Assembly (NCBI GenBank): GCA_035041965.1
Contig: JAPYMA010001288.1
Coordinates: 186,001 to 250,000 of the forward strand
Reading direction: 5' to 3'
DNA length: 64,000 bases
Source of the DNA: Anisakis pegreffii
Lineage: Eukaryota; Nematoda; Chromadorea; Rhabditida; Anisakidae
Part shown: piece after piece, positions 41,619 through 54,889 of the stretch
Layout: each line of letters opens with the position of its first letter
Numbering within the stretch: position 1 is the stretch's first letter
The notes under the pieces: model-generated
Told to the model about the DNA's origin: nothing
Databases searched by the model: none
The model's input: the letters and a program-made list of their open reading frames with translations, nothing else
Translations under genes and position numbers: made by a program

Positions 41619-44210
41619 TTAAAACTGACTTTTGTTCAGGCCTAGACGAGCTGAGGATACTCATTGTCAGGAAATAGGATGAAAAAGAATGTTACCATAA
41701 GCGAACCGCGGTAGATTTTCAAGTGGAACAGCATCAACACAATGGCGTTCCATCATAACATAAAAACTGCACGAAATATTAGTTTGCTGACCCACTCAGT
41801 TACCCTCGCGATACGTCCAAGTTAATCCCAGGGTGATTTACCAAATAATTCTAATGAAGAAAATATGCAGGTACGTTGATCATTTATCTAAGAACATAAT
41901 TGTTTCATCCATTTGCAAAAATCCATTTGTACAACGACACCTACGTTTTTCTGGACTAACATTAGTCACTTTTTATGCCATGAATTCGCACGTCTTTCCT
42001 TAATCGCCCGATCCTCCAGTAAGCGAATTTGTCAATCACCTCTCGAAATGCACACCAACAATCAAGTGTAATATAATACTTTGCCGAAGTTAACATATAA
42101 GATTTCATTTGAACAAATAATGATGTCAATCTGTTCAGTTCATCACAATGCTTCTTTTGGATATTTCAAAAATTTGTCGTGACTAGTTTGCAGTTGGAGG
42201 TCGTCCTTGGGTTCTCCCAAACAAAAGCCCAGTCTGTCCACGAAAGCGGTACTCCTTCGTCCGTTAGGCTTCGTTGCCGTTTGTAGCTCTCCTCCCCAGA
42301 ATTCCCAACCTTGGTCGTCATATCATCAACGATGTCAACTGAGAATGAAAATGACGCATATAAGATACACGTTATAATAATTGGGTATTGGTGCAGGATT
42401 CATCTTTTCCTGTTGATGGCAATGTGTAAATTGAGTGATGCTCTAGTTCGCAGTGACTTTCATGAGCATATATTTCACATGCAGTAAGGTGAAGGTGATA
42501 TACAAAAAGCATGTTGTAGTGAAAAATACATCGAACGACATGATACATTCTAAAAGCAAAGCATAGTTCAGGCAGTATTCTTCAACTTATTCTCATTTTG
42601 AAGATAATCTCAAAGAAATGAGAATATCGTTGAGGTGTGCTCAAGAACTAATCACTCATTTCCAATAAGTCAGTCAGGTTTTTATCACTGACGAAACTGT
42701 GTTTGATGTCTCTAGAAATGATTGTTTTCACAGAAAAAATGCAATCATTTTCCTGATAGAGTTTTGATTTGAAAAAAAATGTCGATGAGAGTAAAGAATT
42801 TAAGATTTCATCAGAAATTACAATTTTCAGTGAATGATGAATAAGAGTGGTTGAATGAAATAATATGATGTAGGTGTGTAATGATTATTTGCAATGATGA
42901 TTGGTTGTGCTGTTGCATCGAGAATATTGAAGAACCAGTTTGAGTTGTTGCCCGAAACACAACCATCAGCACTCAAACAACGCTTACTTCTACAGACATC
43001 GTCTCCTCGTGCAACCGATCTCTTTCTTCCTTCTTCAAGCACTCTTTCGAATTTATTTTTACTTCCAAATTACCGCACATTCGGATCCATTCTCGTTCTC
43101 TAATGTCGTTCGAGTCATTTAAGGCATAATTTCGTTTTTGATGCAGAAACGGCAGTATAGCATCAGTAAATAAATCAACAACTTAACTCTTCCATGGACT
43201 TGCTTTTGATTTGTACAGTAGAGTGCCAGTGTCGAACACGGAGAAGTTCGAATCGAATCGGGTCAAGCTATTGTTAGTCTTAGTCTCACCTGGGCTCAGC
43301 TTACTGCTTGGCGTCAGCCTTATGCGTATACTCAAGTTCGAGATCTGAACACTTTCCACTCAACAATATCCTACACTGTTCGAACCCTATCCTCTACATT
43401 TTTCAGGCCATGCATAGTAGATCATGTATATGCACCCGCACGTCGGATATAGGGAAAAAGGGAGTCATTCATGAATGGATGGGTGTGAACCATGGGACAT
43501 TCGTTCGTCGGCAGTTTTGAAACCTCGTTTATTTTATAACATAGCTGGGGAAATTTCTTGAATTTTTCTCTCCAGAACGATTCGAATGATACACTGTGAA
43601 GCCTTCCTTATATTTTCTCTTCCAGCAACAGTTTTTGTTGTTTCATCTGACGCTACCTGAAACAAGATCTTGCGCCATGGTGCATGTTGATTTTCGCTCC
43701 GTAGAAAAGTTTTATAGTGTCGATAGAGTTTTTTTTTAAGCGATGATATTGATATCGAAACAATTCAAATTCTGAAAAAGCAGTAGAAATTGCTTAACGT
43801 GCGCTACCTAGCCTTCGTGGTTGAAATTGGTTGAATTGATTGTTTGTTGACATGTTCCGCAGTTACTTGGAATGAGATCCTCTACTGCAGTTATTCTCTG
43901 CGTCCATTGACTTTAACCCAGACGCTTATGCGCAGCTCCGCAAATCAATGATTTGGGCACCTCTACACAGTAGCTGATTTCATGTTGTTGCTTCAATATT
44001 CGTACTTGAGACAGCAAAATTCAAATCAAAGGTTATGGTCGTAGTTTTTTTTGGAAAGAATTACGATGCTATTTTGTTTCAATTACTTGTTCTAATGGAC
44101 TACCACAAAAATTTGCTTTTCACATGAATTTACAATTATTGCTCTAATATGCACGAGTCTGCCGGCACACAGATATGCCTAATCGTGCCATTAGTTCGTT
44201 TTTCCTTCAT
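41619..44210 (-). CDS. Unidentified protein, nine exons, about 226 aa
   Basis: Exons, 5' to 3': 44171-44210 (ATG start, MKEKRTNGTIRHI), 43918-44004 (RILKQQHEISYCVEVPKSL), 43657-43771 (FELFRYQYHRLKKNSIDTI, then LFYGAKINMHHGARSCF), 42988-43099 (EREWIRMCGNLEVKINSKEC), 42371-42409, 42184-42309 (RQRSLTDEGVPLSWTDWAFV), 41992-42039 (VIDKFAYWRIGRLRKD), 41696-41786 (QTNISCSFYVMMERHCVDAV, then PLENLPRFAYG) and 41619-41641 (LNKSQF, TAA). All eight junctions keep frame. The protein is rich in Cys, Trp and Tyr, has no signal peptide, and looks like a compact soluble domain. I do not recognise it. The first exon and the 39-base fifth exon are the weakest calls. Confidence 0.65.
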
Positions 44211-45612
44211 TGACTCGATGAATGTTTAATTGAAATTTGTTCGTAAGAATTATTTGAAGTGCATCATTGATTAATAAATTGATGATGGAAACAATGTATC
44301 ATACAATAATAGTCATTAAACAAAAGTATGAACGGTTGATTCATCAAACGATCGTTCTTATCCCATTCATTCATCGCGATGTTGTTCAATAACCTTTCCA
44401 TGTTCAAATATTTAGCCACCACATTTATCTTTGATGAATCATATATGCCGTGTATAAATTAACGTCATTCCATTTATTCGATCAATCGAACTGCATCGAT
44501 CTGTGTATCTTCTAAATCTCTGTATTCATCACGCGTATGATAGAAACACATACGATAAATATTTTATGTTACATAGTAAATAACTCCTCTATATTTATTG
44601 AATATATCCTCTCAAATATTCAGGCGATTGAATAGGTTGAATAGGTGGAACAGGAGGTTGTGAAAGTGCGATTGCATTGTTGTGTGCAACAAAGAATTGG
44701 TACATTCACACTTCTTAATTTCGTCTTTTTACATGCATCAAATTTTGTGATAGTTTTGTAATTTTGTTCCATTTATCTATTGCTTAGTTTGATCTTAACG
44801 AATTGATCTTTAATGATTTTGTTGTGAATGAATAACATGACCTCGATAAATCCTGTTCTTATTTTCAATCGTTTTTTATTGATAATATTAGATTCCGTAA
44901 CAAGCAAACTAAGCTAGTAAGACGCTATGATTTAAGCGCTTGTGTGTTTCGAGAATTGTTTAACTATATTGCTCCATAAAAACTGTGATAAAGATTCCGA
45001 AAAAATCGCAGTCGTATGAAATGAGATGAGATCGTATGAAATTTTTTTTCTAGCTTCGTAGTTTCTTTGGCTTTCTGAAATATACTTCTTCAGCCGGGAG
45101 TCTCAAAACGTTCTTCTAAACCTTGCTTATCCTTATCATTGATTTTATGAAATTATATAGACGAAGGCTTAATATAATTGTGCTAACCAAAAATGTTCAT
45201 GAACTATCAACACAAGTGATACCACTGTATGCTTCCATATCTTTTAGTTTTAGTAGCATGTAAACTCTGAAATCAATTGCTATGACGAAAAAGCATTTAT
45301 GAGTATTTAGCGTTCGCTGAAGAACCGCAAAATATTATTTGGGCGGAAGAAACTCTTATTGCATCGTGTCGTTTTCATCGTCCTCATTTCACCCATCAAT
45401 GTTTATTTAACGCTCCTTACTGTTCATTCACAAATATACCTAAGCACTCACATAAATTACGCAATTACACAAAGCAGTTATTGTTTTGTATGCGTAATAC
45501 TTGCAGTGGATGGTTTCGAAAGACAAACAATAGCTGTCGTTAACGAACATGATTCATTCGTACAACAGCATTTAACACTACTTAAGCGCTTTATATAATA
45601 AGTTTATGGTAG
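44211..45612. other. Intergenic, no supported gene
   Basis: AT-rich. A plus-strand open frame at about 45493-45597 (DGFERQTIAVVNEHDSF) follows a good ACTTGCAG acceptor but runs into TAATAA. It is in the same frame as the candidate exon at 45613, so it could be a decayed exon. Confidence 0.35.
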
Positions 45613-45817
45613 CAGATCGCTTGTCGGATTAATCCAACATATTATTCAACTTGAAAGAACAGCATCTGTTGGTAGAGTATTGGAACGCTCAGCAGTGACA
45701 GCTTCCAAAGTGAGTAACAGTTGGGATACTCATCAAGCACATTGCTGTACATTTTCACTCGTGATTCAGCCGGGAACAAAAAGAAGATTCAATTTCCGGC
45801 TGTTTGTGGATTGTTAG
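45613..45817 (+). CDS. Two candidate exons, unidentified
   Basis: Exon 45613-45709 (SLVGLIQHIIQLERTASVGR, then SAVTASK) ends at a GTGAGTAAC donor and joins in phase 0 to 45770-45817 (PGTKRRFNFRLFVDC, TAG). No upstream exon with matching phase was found. Could be the tail of a small gene or chance. Confidence 0.3.
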
Positions 45818-47082
45818 CAGCAGTCAATGAAAAGCGATTGCATAGTTGACAGAGGAACAATGAAATACCAACTGTCCGATGTTGAATCATATTTCCCGTT
45901 TTATGCTACAAAATCTAAACTAATGCGACCTTAAAAACAATCTTTGTATACAGGTGATAAATTTAATGAAGCATTTATCAGTGTTCAAATGCGTGCTAGT
46001 ACTTGTTCTTCTTCAATTTTGTTTCCATCAAGCCTTCGTACCAATTTTTTACTCATTATTTTTTACGTTCGTTCAAAATTCACCAAATCAATAGAATTTC
46101 TCTTTTGGGGAAGGGAGATTTCAACGTGGCGAAAGAGGATTGAAAAGGCTAGAATACCAACGTTGCAATAAAGTTTTTTTTTCAAGTTATATACAATAAT
46201 TTAACGACAGAAAACGACTAGTAGAGATAATTAATAGTCCATCGTGTACTGAAAGAAACGAATGAGATCCGATCATCTCGGAATCCGTAATTTATTCAAA
46301 TATCAATTAAACAATAGAAGAACGAGTAATCCTCAAGTAGAGATCTAGCGATTTGCATGCATTTGTGATCTATTTCTAACTTCTTTTACGATGATTGCAA
46401 CTGAAAAGAGTCTCTCTTCACCGAACGTGCTGTAAAAACTTTATTGTTGAAACTTGTAAGTTTGACAGTAATCAACAGTAGATAAATTGCATCTGAGTAT
46501 TTTATTTCGATCTATTCGAAATAGCATACTATTTAATGTTCTGAAATTACGCTCATTTTGTGGCGTCAGTTATGCCCGCTATACTGCAAAAATTATTTTG
46601 CGGCACCGTGGTTATTAAGTGACGTCGTTGACCAATCAATGCGCTTCAAGTGGATTCCTCAGAATGATCGATTCTAATTGAGTTGTTTCGGAAATTTCAG
46701 CACTCAACAAATTAGTTTCGTTTCATGCATTCCCAGAAAGCATGCAGGATTTATACTTTTCAATTTTTGAACAATCATAAAAATCTGGAACAATAGCACC
46801 AAAGAACTGAACATCACGAATTCCGTAATAATGAAGTGGACCACTGGTTCACAGCATATGTAAAAACAATAGCGAAAATGCTACGTACATTTAAAGATCC
46901 TAAACATCTTTCAATGTGCAAGATTATTGGGTGTATCCAAGCGCATAGTTGACATTGTTCGCATTCAGCTTCGCGTATTGAATGAACTATCGGTAATCAC
47001 TCAATGCCTTGATTTCAGAAAGAAAAAGAAACTCAGAACACTCAAAAGAATAATTTCCATTCCAAAGGTAGCTTATTTGGAA
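45818..47082. other. Upstream of gpa-12
   Basis: No gene recognised. Should include the gpa-12 promoter and any 5' non-coding exon. The frame at 45944-46171 (+) shows no family features. Confidence 0.35.
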
Positions 47083-50000
47083 ATGCTGGCTGCTGTATGC
47101 TGCTTTGGAGGACCTGATGAACACACCAAATCGATCGAAAGGCAACTCCAAAAGGAGAAAAAACAGCTGAAAAAACAGGTCATCTGTTGTAGTCTCATTT
47201 TAAACAGTGAATCAGTCATCCATGAGGTTATTGATTAAGCTGTGCAAACTGTTTTCGTCGAATTTAACGGAAGCAATAGAATAGTTGCTAAAGGTGTTAT
47301 GTGCATGTTTGTATAATACCAGTATTATTTTGATGAAAAAATATTCGAGTGCTGTCTTTGCAGGTGAAGTTGTTATTGCTTGGCTCAGGAGAGTCAGGAA
47401 AATCAACATTCATCAAGCAAATGGTCATTATTCATGGGAAAGGAGAATTTACAGCTGATGAAGTCCGAGCATATCGTCAACAAATTTATCAGGTGATTGA
47501 AACATCAGTCATCCTTTGGAATGGAATGAAAAGTTTCATCATTCGATTATGATTCCGTTGCGTTATCAACAGCTAGCTTCTCCAACTGCATTTCCTGAAC
47601 ATTTCATTCACCGTACTATCGGTCACTGAAGTCTCCAATAAGATATTTGTACACTGGCTATACCATTTGCTTTTTGACAGCGGAATTAGTTTGTTGTAGA
47701 ATGTGATCTCAGCAATGCGAGTACTCTTGGATGCGCGTCAAAAGCTCGGATTTGCGTGGCAGAATCCCGAACGACAAAAACATGTCGAAGCAGTTATGAG
47801 GTGAGCTCATTCAGTGTTTCGCTATCATTCATGTTTTATCTAGTCATCCACTGACCGTCATTGCTTCTCATATCAGTCTTTAGGTTATTAAATCACTATG
47901 AAACTAATATTCATCTATCAATGCATCTTACAGGCCGATACATCATGCAATACTTTTTTTCGAGTATATGAACTGAGATAACAAAATAGCACATCTTCAT
48001 AAGATCAAGTGCGATAAAAAACGAGCACAGTCGTTTTACGAAATCGTTATCTCCGCAGAACAACACTCCGATCTGTTTTACAAATAATTTACAAAAATTG
48101 AAATATTATATGATTACCTCATTTTCACATCTGAGCAGTTAACTCATAATTTTGCAGGTTCACAGCTACTGATATGATGCGAGGTATAGATCAACCAACA
48201 TTCGCCGATGTGGCACCCTTGGTAAGAGATCTGTGGGATGATCAAGCTATCAAGCATACTTATGAACAACGAAATTTGTTCCAAATTGTGAGTATTCTAA
48301 TTACTTGACCACATTTTCATTCTTTATGAAAGGCAGCCAGCTCAGTCAGAACGACGATATATTTCATGGATATTATCCGATATGATTGTAAGAGATTTTG
48401 CTAGCCTTCATTATTCTGCTATTGATGTTAATGAAATGGCACCAAACTAAGCTCTCATTTCCTAGTAACTACCGCTTTGCTTTGTTGAAATGTGGTTCCT
48501 GAAAGAAAATGAGAGCATTCACAGCTTGCAGTAATAAGGTAGGATGTTTAACTTACTCACCTGCAAAAATTCTGAATGAATGACGCTGGTGATATGATTT
48601 GTTGCTCACGTGCTGTATGCAATGGGTGCATGAGTACCATCAACTGATTCGTTCTTGAAAAGAAGTTGTCGACTTTCGTTGCCACATCACCATAGAAAAC
48701 TGTTGTCACATACAACAATTTTTTCAGTACTCATACCATCTATGAACACTGTGAATCGACGCAAATTCGCTAAGCAGCAGTGAATATTTTTTTCAGTGCG
48801 ATTCGTGCATTTATTTTTTCGAGCATATCAACAGGGTCTCAATGCCGGATTATTATCCAACCAATAGAGATATTTTGTTTTGTCGGAAGGCCACTCGTGG
48901 TATAACTGAACACGTCTTCGAAATTCAGCGGATACCGTTCAGGTCAGCATTAAACATTGCACGTCGTAAGCTTGAAGTTGAATCATTTTTTGAGCAGAAT
49001 TTGACCCATTGATTTAATGTTGCTTATCAAAGCTTATTTCAAAATTATGTTCCACTACCTTTCTAGTGTCATTCACCAAAATGTTATCTCCCACGCAATT
49101 GATAGGTCTACGAAATATAGTCAATGGGCCGAATTTTATATTTGTAAACCGTCGATCGTTTTTCTATCCCGAGAAAATCTCTGGCTTGGAAGATGATCAT
49201 GAACGGAAATACAAAGCAACGTGATGACGAAAATCGAAGGAAGAATGATGATATTTACGAAATTTTCGTTTACTGCTATCTGAAAAATAAATCTGAATTT
49301 GTGCTAATATGCAATTATTTATCCACTCATGCCTCTTGGGTTGGTAAACGATTGAACTGGAAATGAAATGCAATTATTAGCTGACTGAATTATTCGTTCG
49401 TAGCTTTTCTGAATTGCACTGTTATTAGCGAGTATGTGGGTGCTATATTGCTGAAATTTGGTCACTAGTTGATAATGCAAAAGTACAGGTATGCATCGTT
49501 AATGAATGATGAATGCTGCAGATTCTTAGCAAGATGCCGAATAGTCATAATTTATACTTTCTTCGAGTCTCGAATTTTATCTGTTACCCTATCACATAGT
49601 CGTTCTTAGAAATTCGATTGATTAAGACTTTTGTTCTGCTCAGGTTTATCGATGTTGGCGGTCAACGATCGCAAAGGCAAAAGTGGTTTCAATGTTTCGA
49701 GGATATTACAAGCATCTTATTTATGGTCGCCTCTTGCGAATATGATCAGGTGCTGCTTTTGCGCATTATATCATCCCAGAAATCCATGCAACACATTATT
49801 ACCCATCAGTTCAAAATCATTTATTACTTTCATGTGATTGACAACTTCAAATAGGATTATGCTACTTAGCTGCGAGAGATTTTTGCCTTTTGATTGCGAG
49901 TATCTTAAAATTACTATGGGATGCGTAAGACAATACTGAATCAAGTACACAACGTAGATATTGTTGTCTGAGAGGTATTTCCACTCATTTCAAGAACACG

Positions 50001-50891
50001 ACTTTCATGAAAATAATGGAAGGAATATTTGTAAAGGAACACATATCATTTACTGTTTAATTATCACCAATTTGTAACGTAGTCTGTTCAAGGTGATACT
50101 GGAAGATCGACGTACCAATCGCGTAGTTGAGTCTCGGTCGATATTCGAGACCATTGCCAACAACAAGTCATTTTCAAACGTCTCCATCATTCTTTTCATG
50201 AATAAGAGTGATCTGTTGGAACGTAAGTGACTGTTGTCATCAGCTTGAAACGCTCTCCTTTTTCATGTTCAAACCTTGTTCAAATGAACGGTTCACCCCC
50301 CCCCTCCCCCCTCTCTTCCTCCTTCAGATGAATGTTTTCGTCTTTGAGAAATGTTAAGTTTATCAGATGAATAATCAGAGCTGATGACCAAATTTTGCTG
50401 GTATCTCCGTTAAGCCTTAATGTAACCGAAGTGCTGGCGCTGCAGAACGCATGCGTGCAGTGGATCGGACATGCATTTTAAGATAATATTGCTGTGACCG
50501 CCTTGCTGCCAACGCAATGGTACTTTGTAGTGACAGCACATATATGACGAACATGAAAGTCACTCGTACAATTTCGAGTTCATGCTGGGTGGCATAGCTG
50601 AACGGTCAATAAGGAGATGTGAATGGAACCCACTCAATTTTTTTCATTGCAGAAAAAGTGCCAAAATCAGATATCCGTCAGTACTTTGCGGATTTCACGG
50701 GTGATCACCGCAGTGTACGTGATGTACAATTTTTCTTGGTGGATAAATTTGAAAATTGTCGGCGAGATAAACGGCGTCCGTTCTTTTATCATTATACGAC
50801 TGCAGTTGATACGGAAAATATACGACGAGTATTCAAAGATTGCCGAGAAAGCATTCTTGAGCAGAATTTGAAGACGTTGATGATGCAGTAG
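47083..50891 (+). CDS. gpa-12: G protein alpha subunit, G12/13 class
   Basis: GTP-binding alpha subunit acting under the plasma membrane and coupling receptors to RhoGEF/Rho signalling in this class. Eight exons: 47083-47178, 47364-47492, 47700-47800, 48158-48287, 48797-48942, 49644-49749, 50093-50222, 50653-50891; every phase agrees and the protein is 358 residues. Seen: N-terminal CC (palmitoylation) without the MGxxxS myristoylation signal, as expected for G12; P-loop [17 protein letters not shown]; helical domain; switch [14 protein letters not shown]; switch [26 protein letters not shown] guanine specificity; [10 protein letters not shown] in place of the usual TCATDT; C-terminus [12 protein letters not shown], close to the G12 end ENLKDIMLQ. 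The ATG at 47083 is chosen because it puts the Cys pair at residues 6-7. Confidence 0.96.
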
Positions 50892-53608
50892 CCGTGTTCT
50901 GATTTTATTGTGGTTGCTGCGTAGAGTCGCAAGCAGTGCATTGGTAATGATTTTGATTGCTCATTTACAAAACACGATCATATAGATATGGTTTAGCTAC
51001 GTTCACTGTTCTCATTTATGCGACATAAATGTGGGATTACTACAATCCTTTGGGATAAAGTATGATGAGCTAGCATCTCCATCAAACGTGCCAATGAAAA
51101 TTCATCGATGTTTAAATGAGAGATTAATCACCTTTGAGTAAAGGTTTATTAAGTAGTTCACCAGAAAAAAACTGATATTTAAAAACAATTGCTTGTGAGA
51201 TTTTTCCGAATAATTTTTTGTGTACGTGATAAATAATAAAAGTTCATAGATTGCTTTCCTCGTGTAGAGTTTCGAACCACTGCAGAAATTAGCCGACTTT
51301 CTTTGCCAGCGAATTTCTGAATGATGTTCAACACGGATTGTTGCAATGCAGTTATTTGCCTTCCAACGGTCGGTGTTCAACATCGTTACTGGACGCATTT
51401 TGCAAATGTATTTTGATCACTCATTCTCCAGCAACCAAGTTAAAGAGCACAAAAATATTATTAAAAGATCAACTTTAATGCTTACGGAGAAAAATTGCTT
51501 AGATGTGATAACTGTATTACAGTTTCATCATTGTGTACTTCAATTAGAAGCCACTTGTAGATGATACAACAAATGCAAAATTCATTTCTGTGTCAGGAGA
51601 AGAGGAACATACTTCTGTAGGTGACCGTCACGTTTCAGTGCAATAAACCGAAGATCAATGGAAAATATTACGACGAAATGTATTCACTAAGATAGTGACT
51701 GTTCTGAATGCATAAAATGATAAGCTCAGCTTGTTATTTGTGCATTTCTAATTATTGGTAACGAAGTAAAACTGTTTTACGATTTTTGGATAGCCTGCTC
51801 AACTGTACCTAGAAGGTGGCAAGCAATTTAGTGAACTAAAAGCAAAAATGAGTGACAACTGAAGTTCACGCTGTCTTTCTATTCGCTTTTCATTCAACCC
51901 TTAGAAAACGATTTCATCAACAGATATTATGGCGAGATGTATTAGTATGGTTAGAGGCATTATATGCCAAATTCTATGCCAGTATTCTTCTCATCTTTAC
52001 GCTGCACAATCTTGAGTTCAGTTTCATGTATGAGTGAGTCCATTCGAGCAGCACGTGGTTAGCCATAGCACTCCATACCTCAAGTTAACAGCATTCATCA
52101 AGCAGCTGTTTTGAAATAAGAAAACTGATTAATATGTTCGAAACTTAGGGTTAATCTGGTATGCGACTGACAAGATCAGGTCAGTTGTTGATGAACAGAA
52201 AAATTAGTGCATCACAATCTGTACGTGATCATGGCAAGGAGGCTATTCATCGTTTTTTCTGTGACTAGACAAAAAAACAAATCGTAGTTTCGATGGAAAT
52301 TTTCATCATACTGAACAGGCGCGATCACCGTAATACAAAAGAATTATTGCATCCAGAAGCCGTTATAGAATGAATAAAATTTAATTTTTAAACCACAATT
52401 ATCAACATTTTATCGACTTCTTGCTGAATTCGAAATAGCTTCATCAATGTGAGTTTCAACGAAATTTTTTAATTCAAAAATTGCAGTTTGGGAAAAAAAT
52501 GGGCATGATTGGAATATGAAATGATGGATTGGGCTAAATGATTCGTAATGGAAAACGGTAGTGGACCAAGAAAGAACTTCCTTTTCTTTGGATTACTATT
52601 TTTCACTGGATAATACACATGTTATGCAAACCTTCTATAACACCCATTCTGTTGGAGCAGTCTTCATCTGATCTTGTTGAATAATCCAAAAGATCTGACG
52701 CACTGATAATCATGAAATCAGATGGAGGCGAACTTTCAAAAAAAGTCGAAAAAAAGTCTGGCATCGCTCCTTTTGTGCACTGCATCAGATTGTGCATGAT
52801 CGAATTATTGTTTACTCGACATTTCTGTTAAGTTTATTGTAATGCTCAGCAACGGAGTTCACCTATCATGCAAACTTTTTCATTTTGTGCATAGAAGAGG
52901 AACGGAATGAATGCATTCATTGTTGTTGACTGTTTGTGGCGTTAGAGAACAACAAACAGTACTTTAAGTCGCTTTGTTCCAGACCCAAACATCAGAAAAC
53001 AGATCAAGAATTTTGGTTGTTTTATTTCCTTTCGCTATGCAATTTCTATAAAGACGATTCATCTGGTTAATCAAAAAAATCAACAAACCTTCTCAACTGA
53101 TCAGGTGAATTGAGCCGGCTTAAAAGATTACATGTATTTTGAGCTTTTTGTTCACATTGCATTTTTTCTGACGTAATAACAAATTTTGAATTGATCTGAA
53201 ATATGGCAAACGTACACGTGTAAGCGCTTTACCCACAAGATTAGTCTTTAGAACATGTGAACTGCATGGAGGAACGTTGTGTGAATGTTAAAAATAAAAG
53301 ATTCATGTTTGGGGGGATGACAATTCATTCAAGCTCCTTAATTCATGAATCCCTGCATCCCTAATTGTTCATTGACGTCATCAACTAGAGTTAGCGAATA
53401 AGTTAGGTTTATTCAAGAAGGGATTAACTCAAAAATTCCTTGGAAAGAACCGTAAGAACGACTCATTTCAAGAAGTGATATTTCAATGAAATAGATCCAA
53501 TTTAGTGATATATTGTCACTTTCGGAATATATTGTCAGAATGTATTGTCACTTTATGTGATAGCTGTTTACAGATGACTGCGAATAATGTTTATGTTGAT
53601 CGTTCTAG
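50892..53608. other. Intergenic, possible 5' exons of the next plus-strand gene
   Basis: Holds the gpa-12 3' UTR at its left. Possible plus-strand exons, unlinked: an ATG frame at about 52712-52830 (MKSDGGELSKKVEKKSGIAP) and a piece after TTCCAG at 52982 (TQTSENRSRILVVLFPF). These may belong to the gene at 53609 but the phases were not resolved. Confidence 0.35.
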
Positions 53609-54264
53609 CACTGATTGGACATGACCCATTCCTCTTGATAACAATTCTAAAAGATATTCCACAGTGCTGTGGAGGCTCGAGTCTTTTGTGGATGAGTAAG
53701 ATATGAGACCCATAAAGAGTAGATTATCAGAATTCTGAATTTTCTTTCAAAAAGTTCGGTGTCTTTAGTTTCATTTTGAATTGATCGAATCGAGTATGTG
53801 GATGATCAACGTTTTTTCTGTGAAACACGTAGGCCGCCTGCCTGGATAAATTTAAAGGCATGGGAAATTTCCAAAGTGTATGCTACCAAAATAACTGAAA
53901 TACTAACTGTTTCTAAGGGTACCCTCTCCAGACCAGTTAATTGTACTCTCCGATGGCATCAGTGAGGCTACGATTTTACTTGAAATTCTTATTGAGTTGA
54001 TTCCTTTTTCAGTAAGTAGTACAGAAATGAAATGTTTTTCACAAGTAAAATAATGGGGACGATTGGTGAACGTGTTTTATATTAACTATCATAGGCAGCA
54101 ACACCTCTGGTGATCTGGTTCGTTACTCTACACAACAATTGTGTGTAAATCTGATTGATATTCATCTCACGGCTTCTCCAAAAAGAACTGATTGTGATGA
54201 AATCAGTGCTTGTTCCCTTCGAAATGTTTTGAAGTTTCTTCATTGGTCAGAAATCATTCAATAG
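53609..54264 (+). CDS. 3' exons of an unidentified protein with hydrophobic helices
   Basis: Exons 53609-53695 (LIGHDPFLLITILKDIPQC, then GGSSLLWM; GTAAGATA donor), a piece ending near 53877 (PPAWINLKAWEISK), 53918-54011 (VPSPDQLIVLSDGISEATIL, then EILIELIPFS; GTAAGTAG donor) and about 54095-54264 (SNTSGDLVRYSTQQLCVNL, then VLKFLHWSEIIQ, TAG). The four frames look strongly coding, but the junctions around the second exon need a different donor or one more exon. The SSLLWM plus repeated Leu/Ile helices suggest a large helical-repeat or membrane-associated protein. Family not recognised. Confidence 0.5.
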
Positions 54265-54889
54265 GTAATCAGAACACATTTCGTTACTGTTGCGTTTCAA
54301 TGTCATGTGTAATTTATTATTTTCTGACCCTGGAAGTGATGAATAAATCTCATATAAGAGTTACTTTCTCTTGATTCAGCTACTTCATTGATACTAAAGG
54401 TTGAAAAAAAAACAAGTCTGTTCAGTATAATTGATTGTTTGACTTTAACCCTCACTGAGCTGAATAAATGTTGGCACATAAATCCTTCATCGTTCGACAG
54501 CTGTTCCGGCTGCCGCTAGCAAACGAGCCTCATCTCTTATAATTCGTCTATTCTCAACGAATGGAATACCTTAGAGTTTCACAACTCAACACATCGCTGT
54601 TTACAATTGAAGCTTGAATAAAGTCACTTGTTAGTTCTATGAAACAGTCACTTGTTGACAAATGCCAACTGATCTCTGCGTATCACTGCTCATTCGTACA
54701 CTTTGCACGTGAGTGCTTTTTAAACCTAAAGAATAATCTTTTTTTAAGGATACCGTCGTATTTAGTTTAGTCATTTCATGATTGCATGATGTCTTGTAAA
54801 TGCTTCATTGGTTCTGCATCTGTAAGTCCATATCGAAGAACATTCAACTGCATTCAGCAGTAAAAATGATAGGCCGGCAAAATAAATTT
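54265..54889. other. Convergent intergenic gap
   Basis: Between the plus-strand gene ending at 54264 and the minus-strand phosphoesterase ending at 54890. Only 3' UTR sequence is expected; nothing else seen. Confidence 0.4.

Noticed and set aside
43220..43260. tRNA B-box-like GTTCGAATC
   Set aside because: No matching A box, anticodon stem or acceptor pairing within 90 bases.
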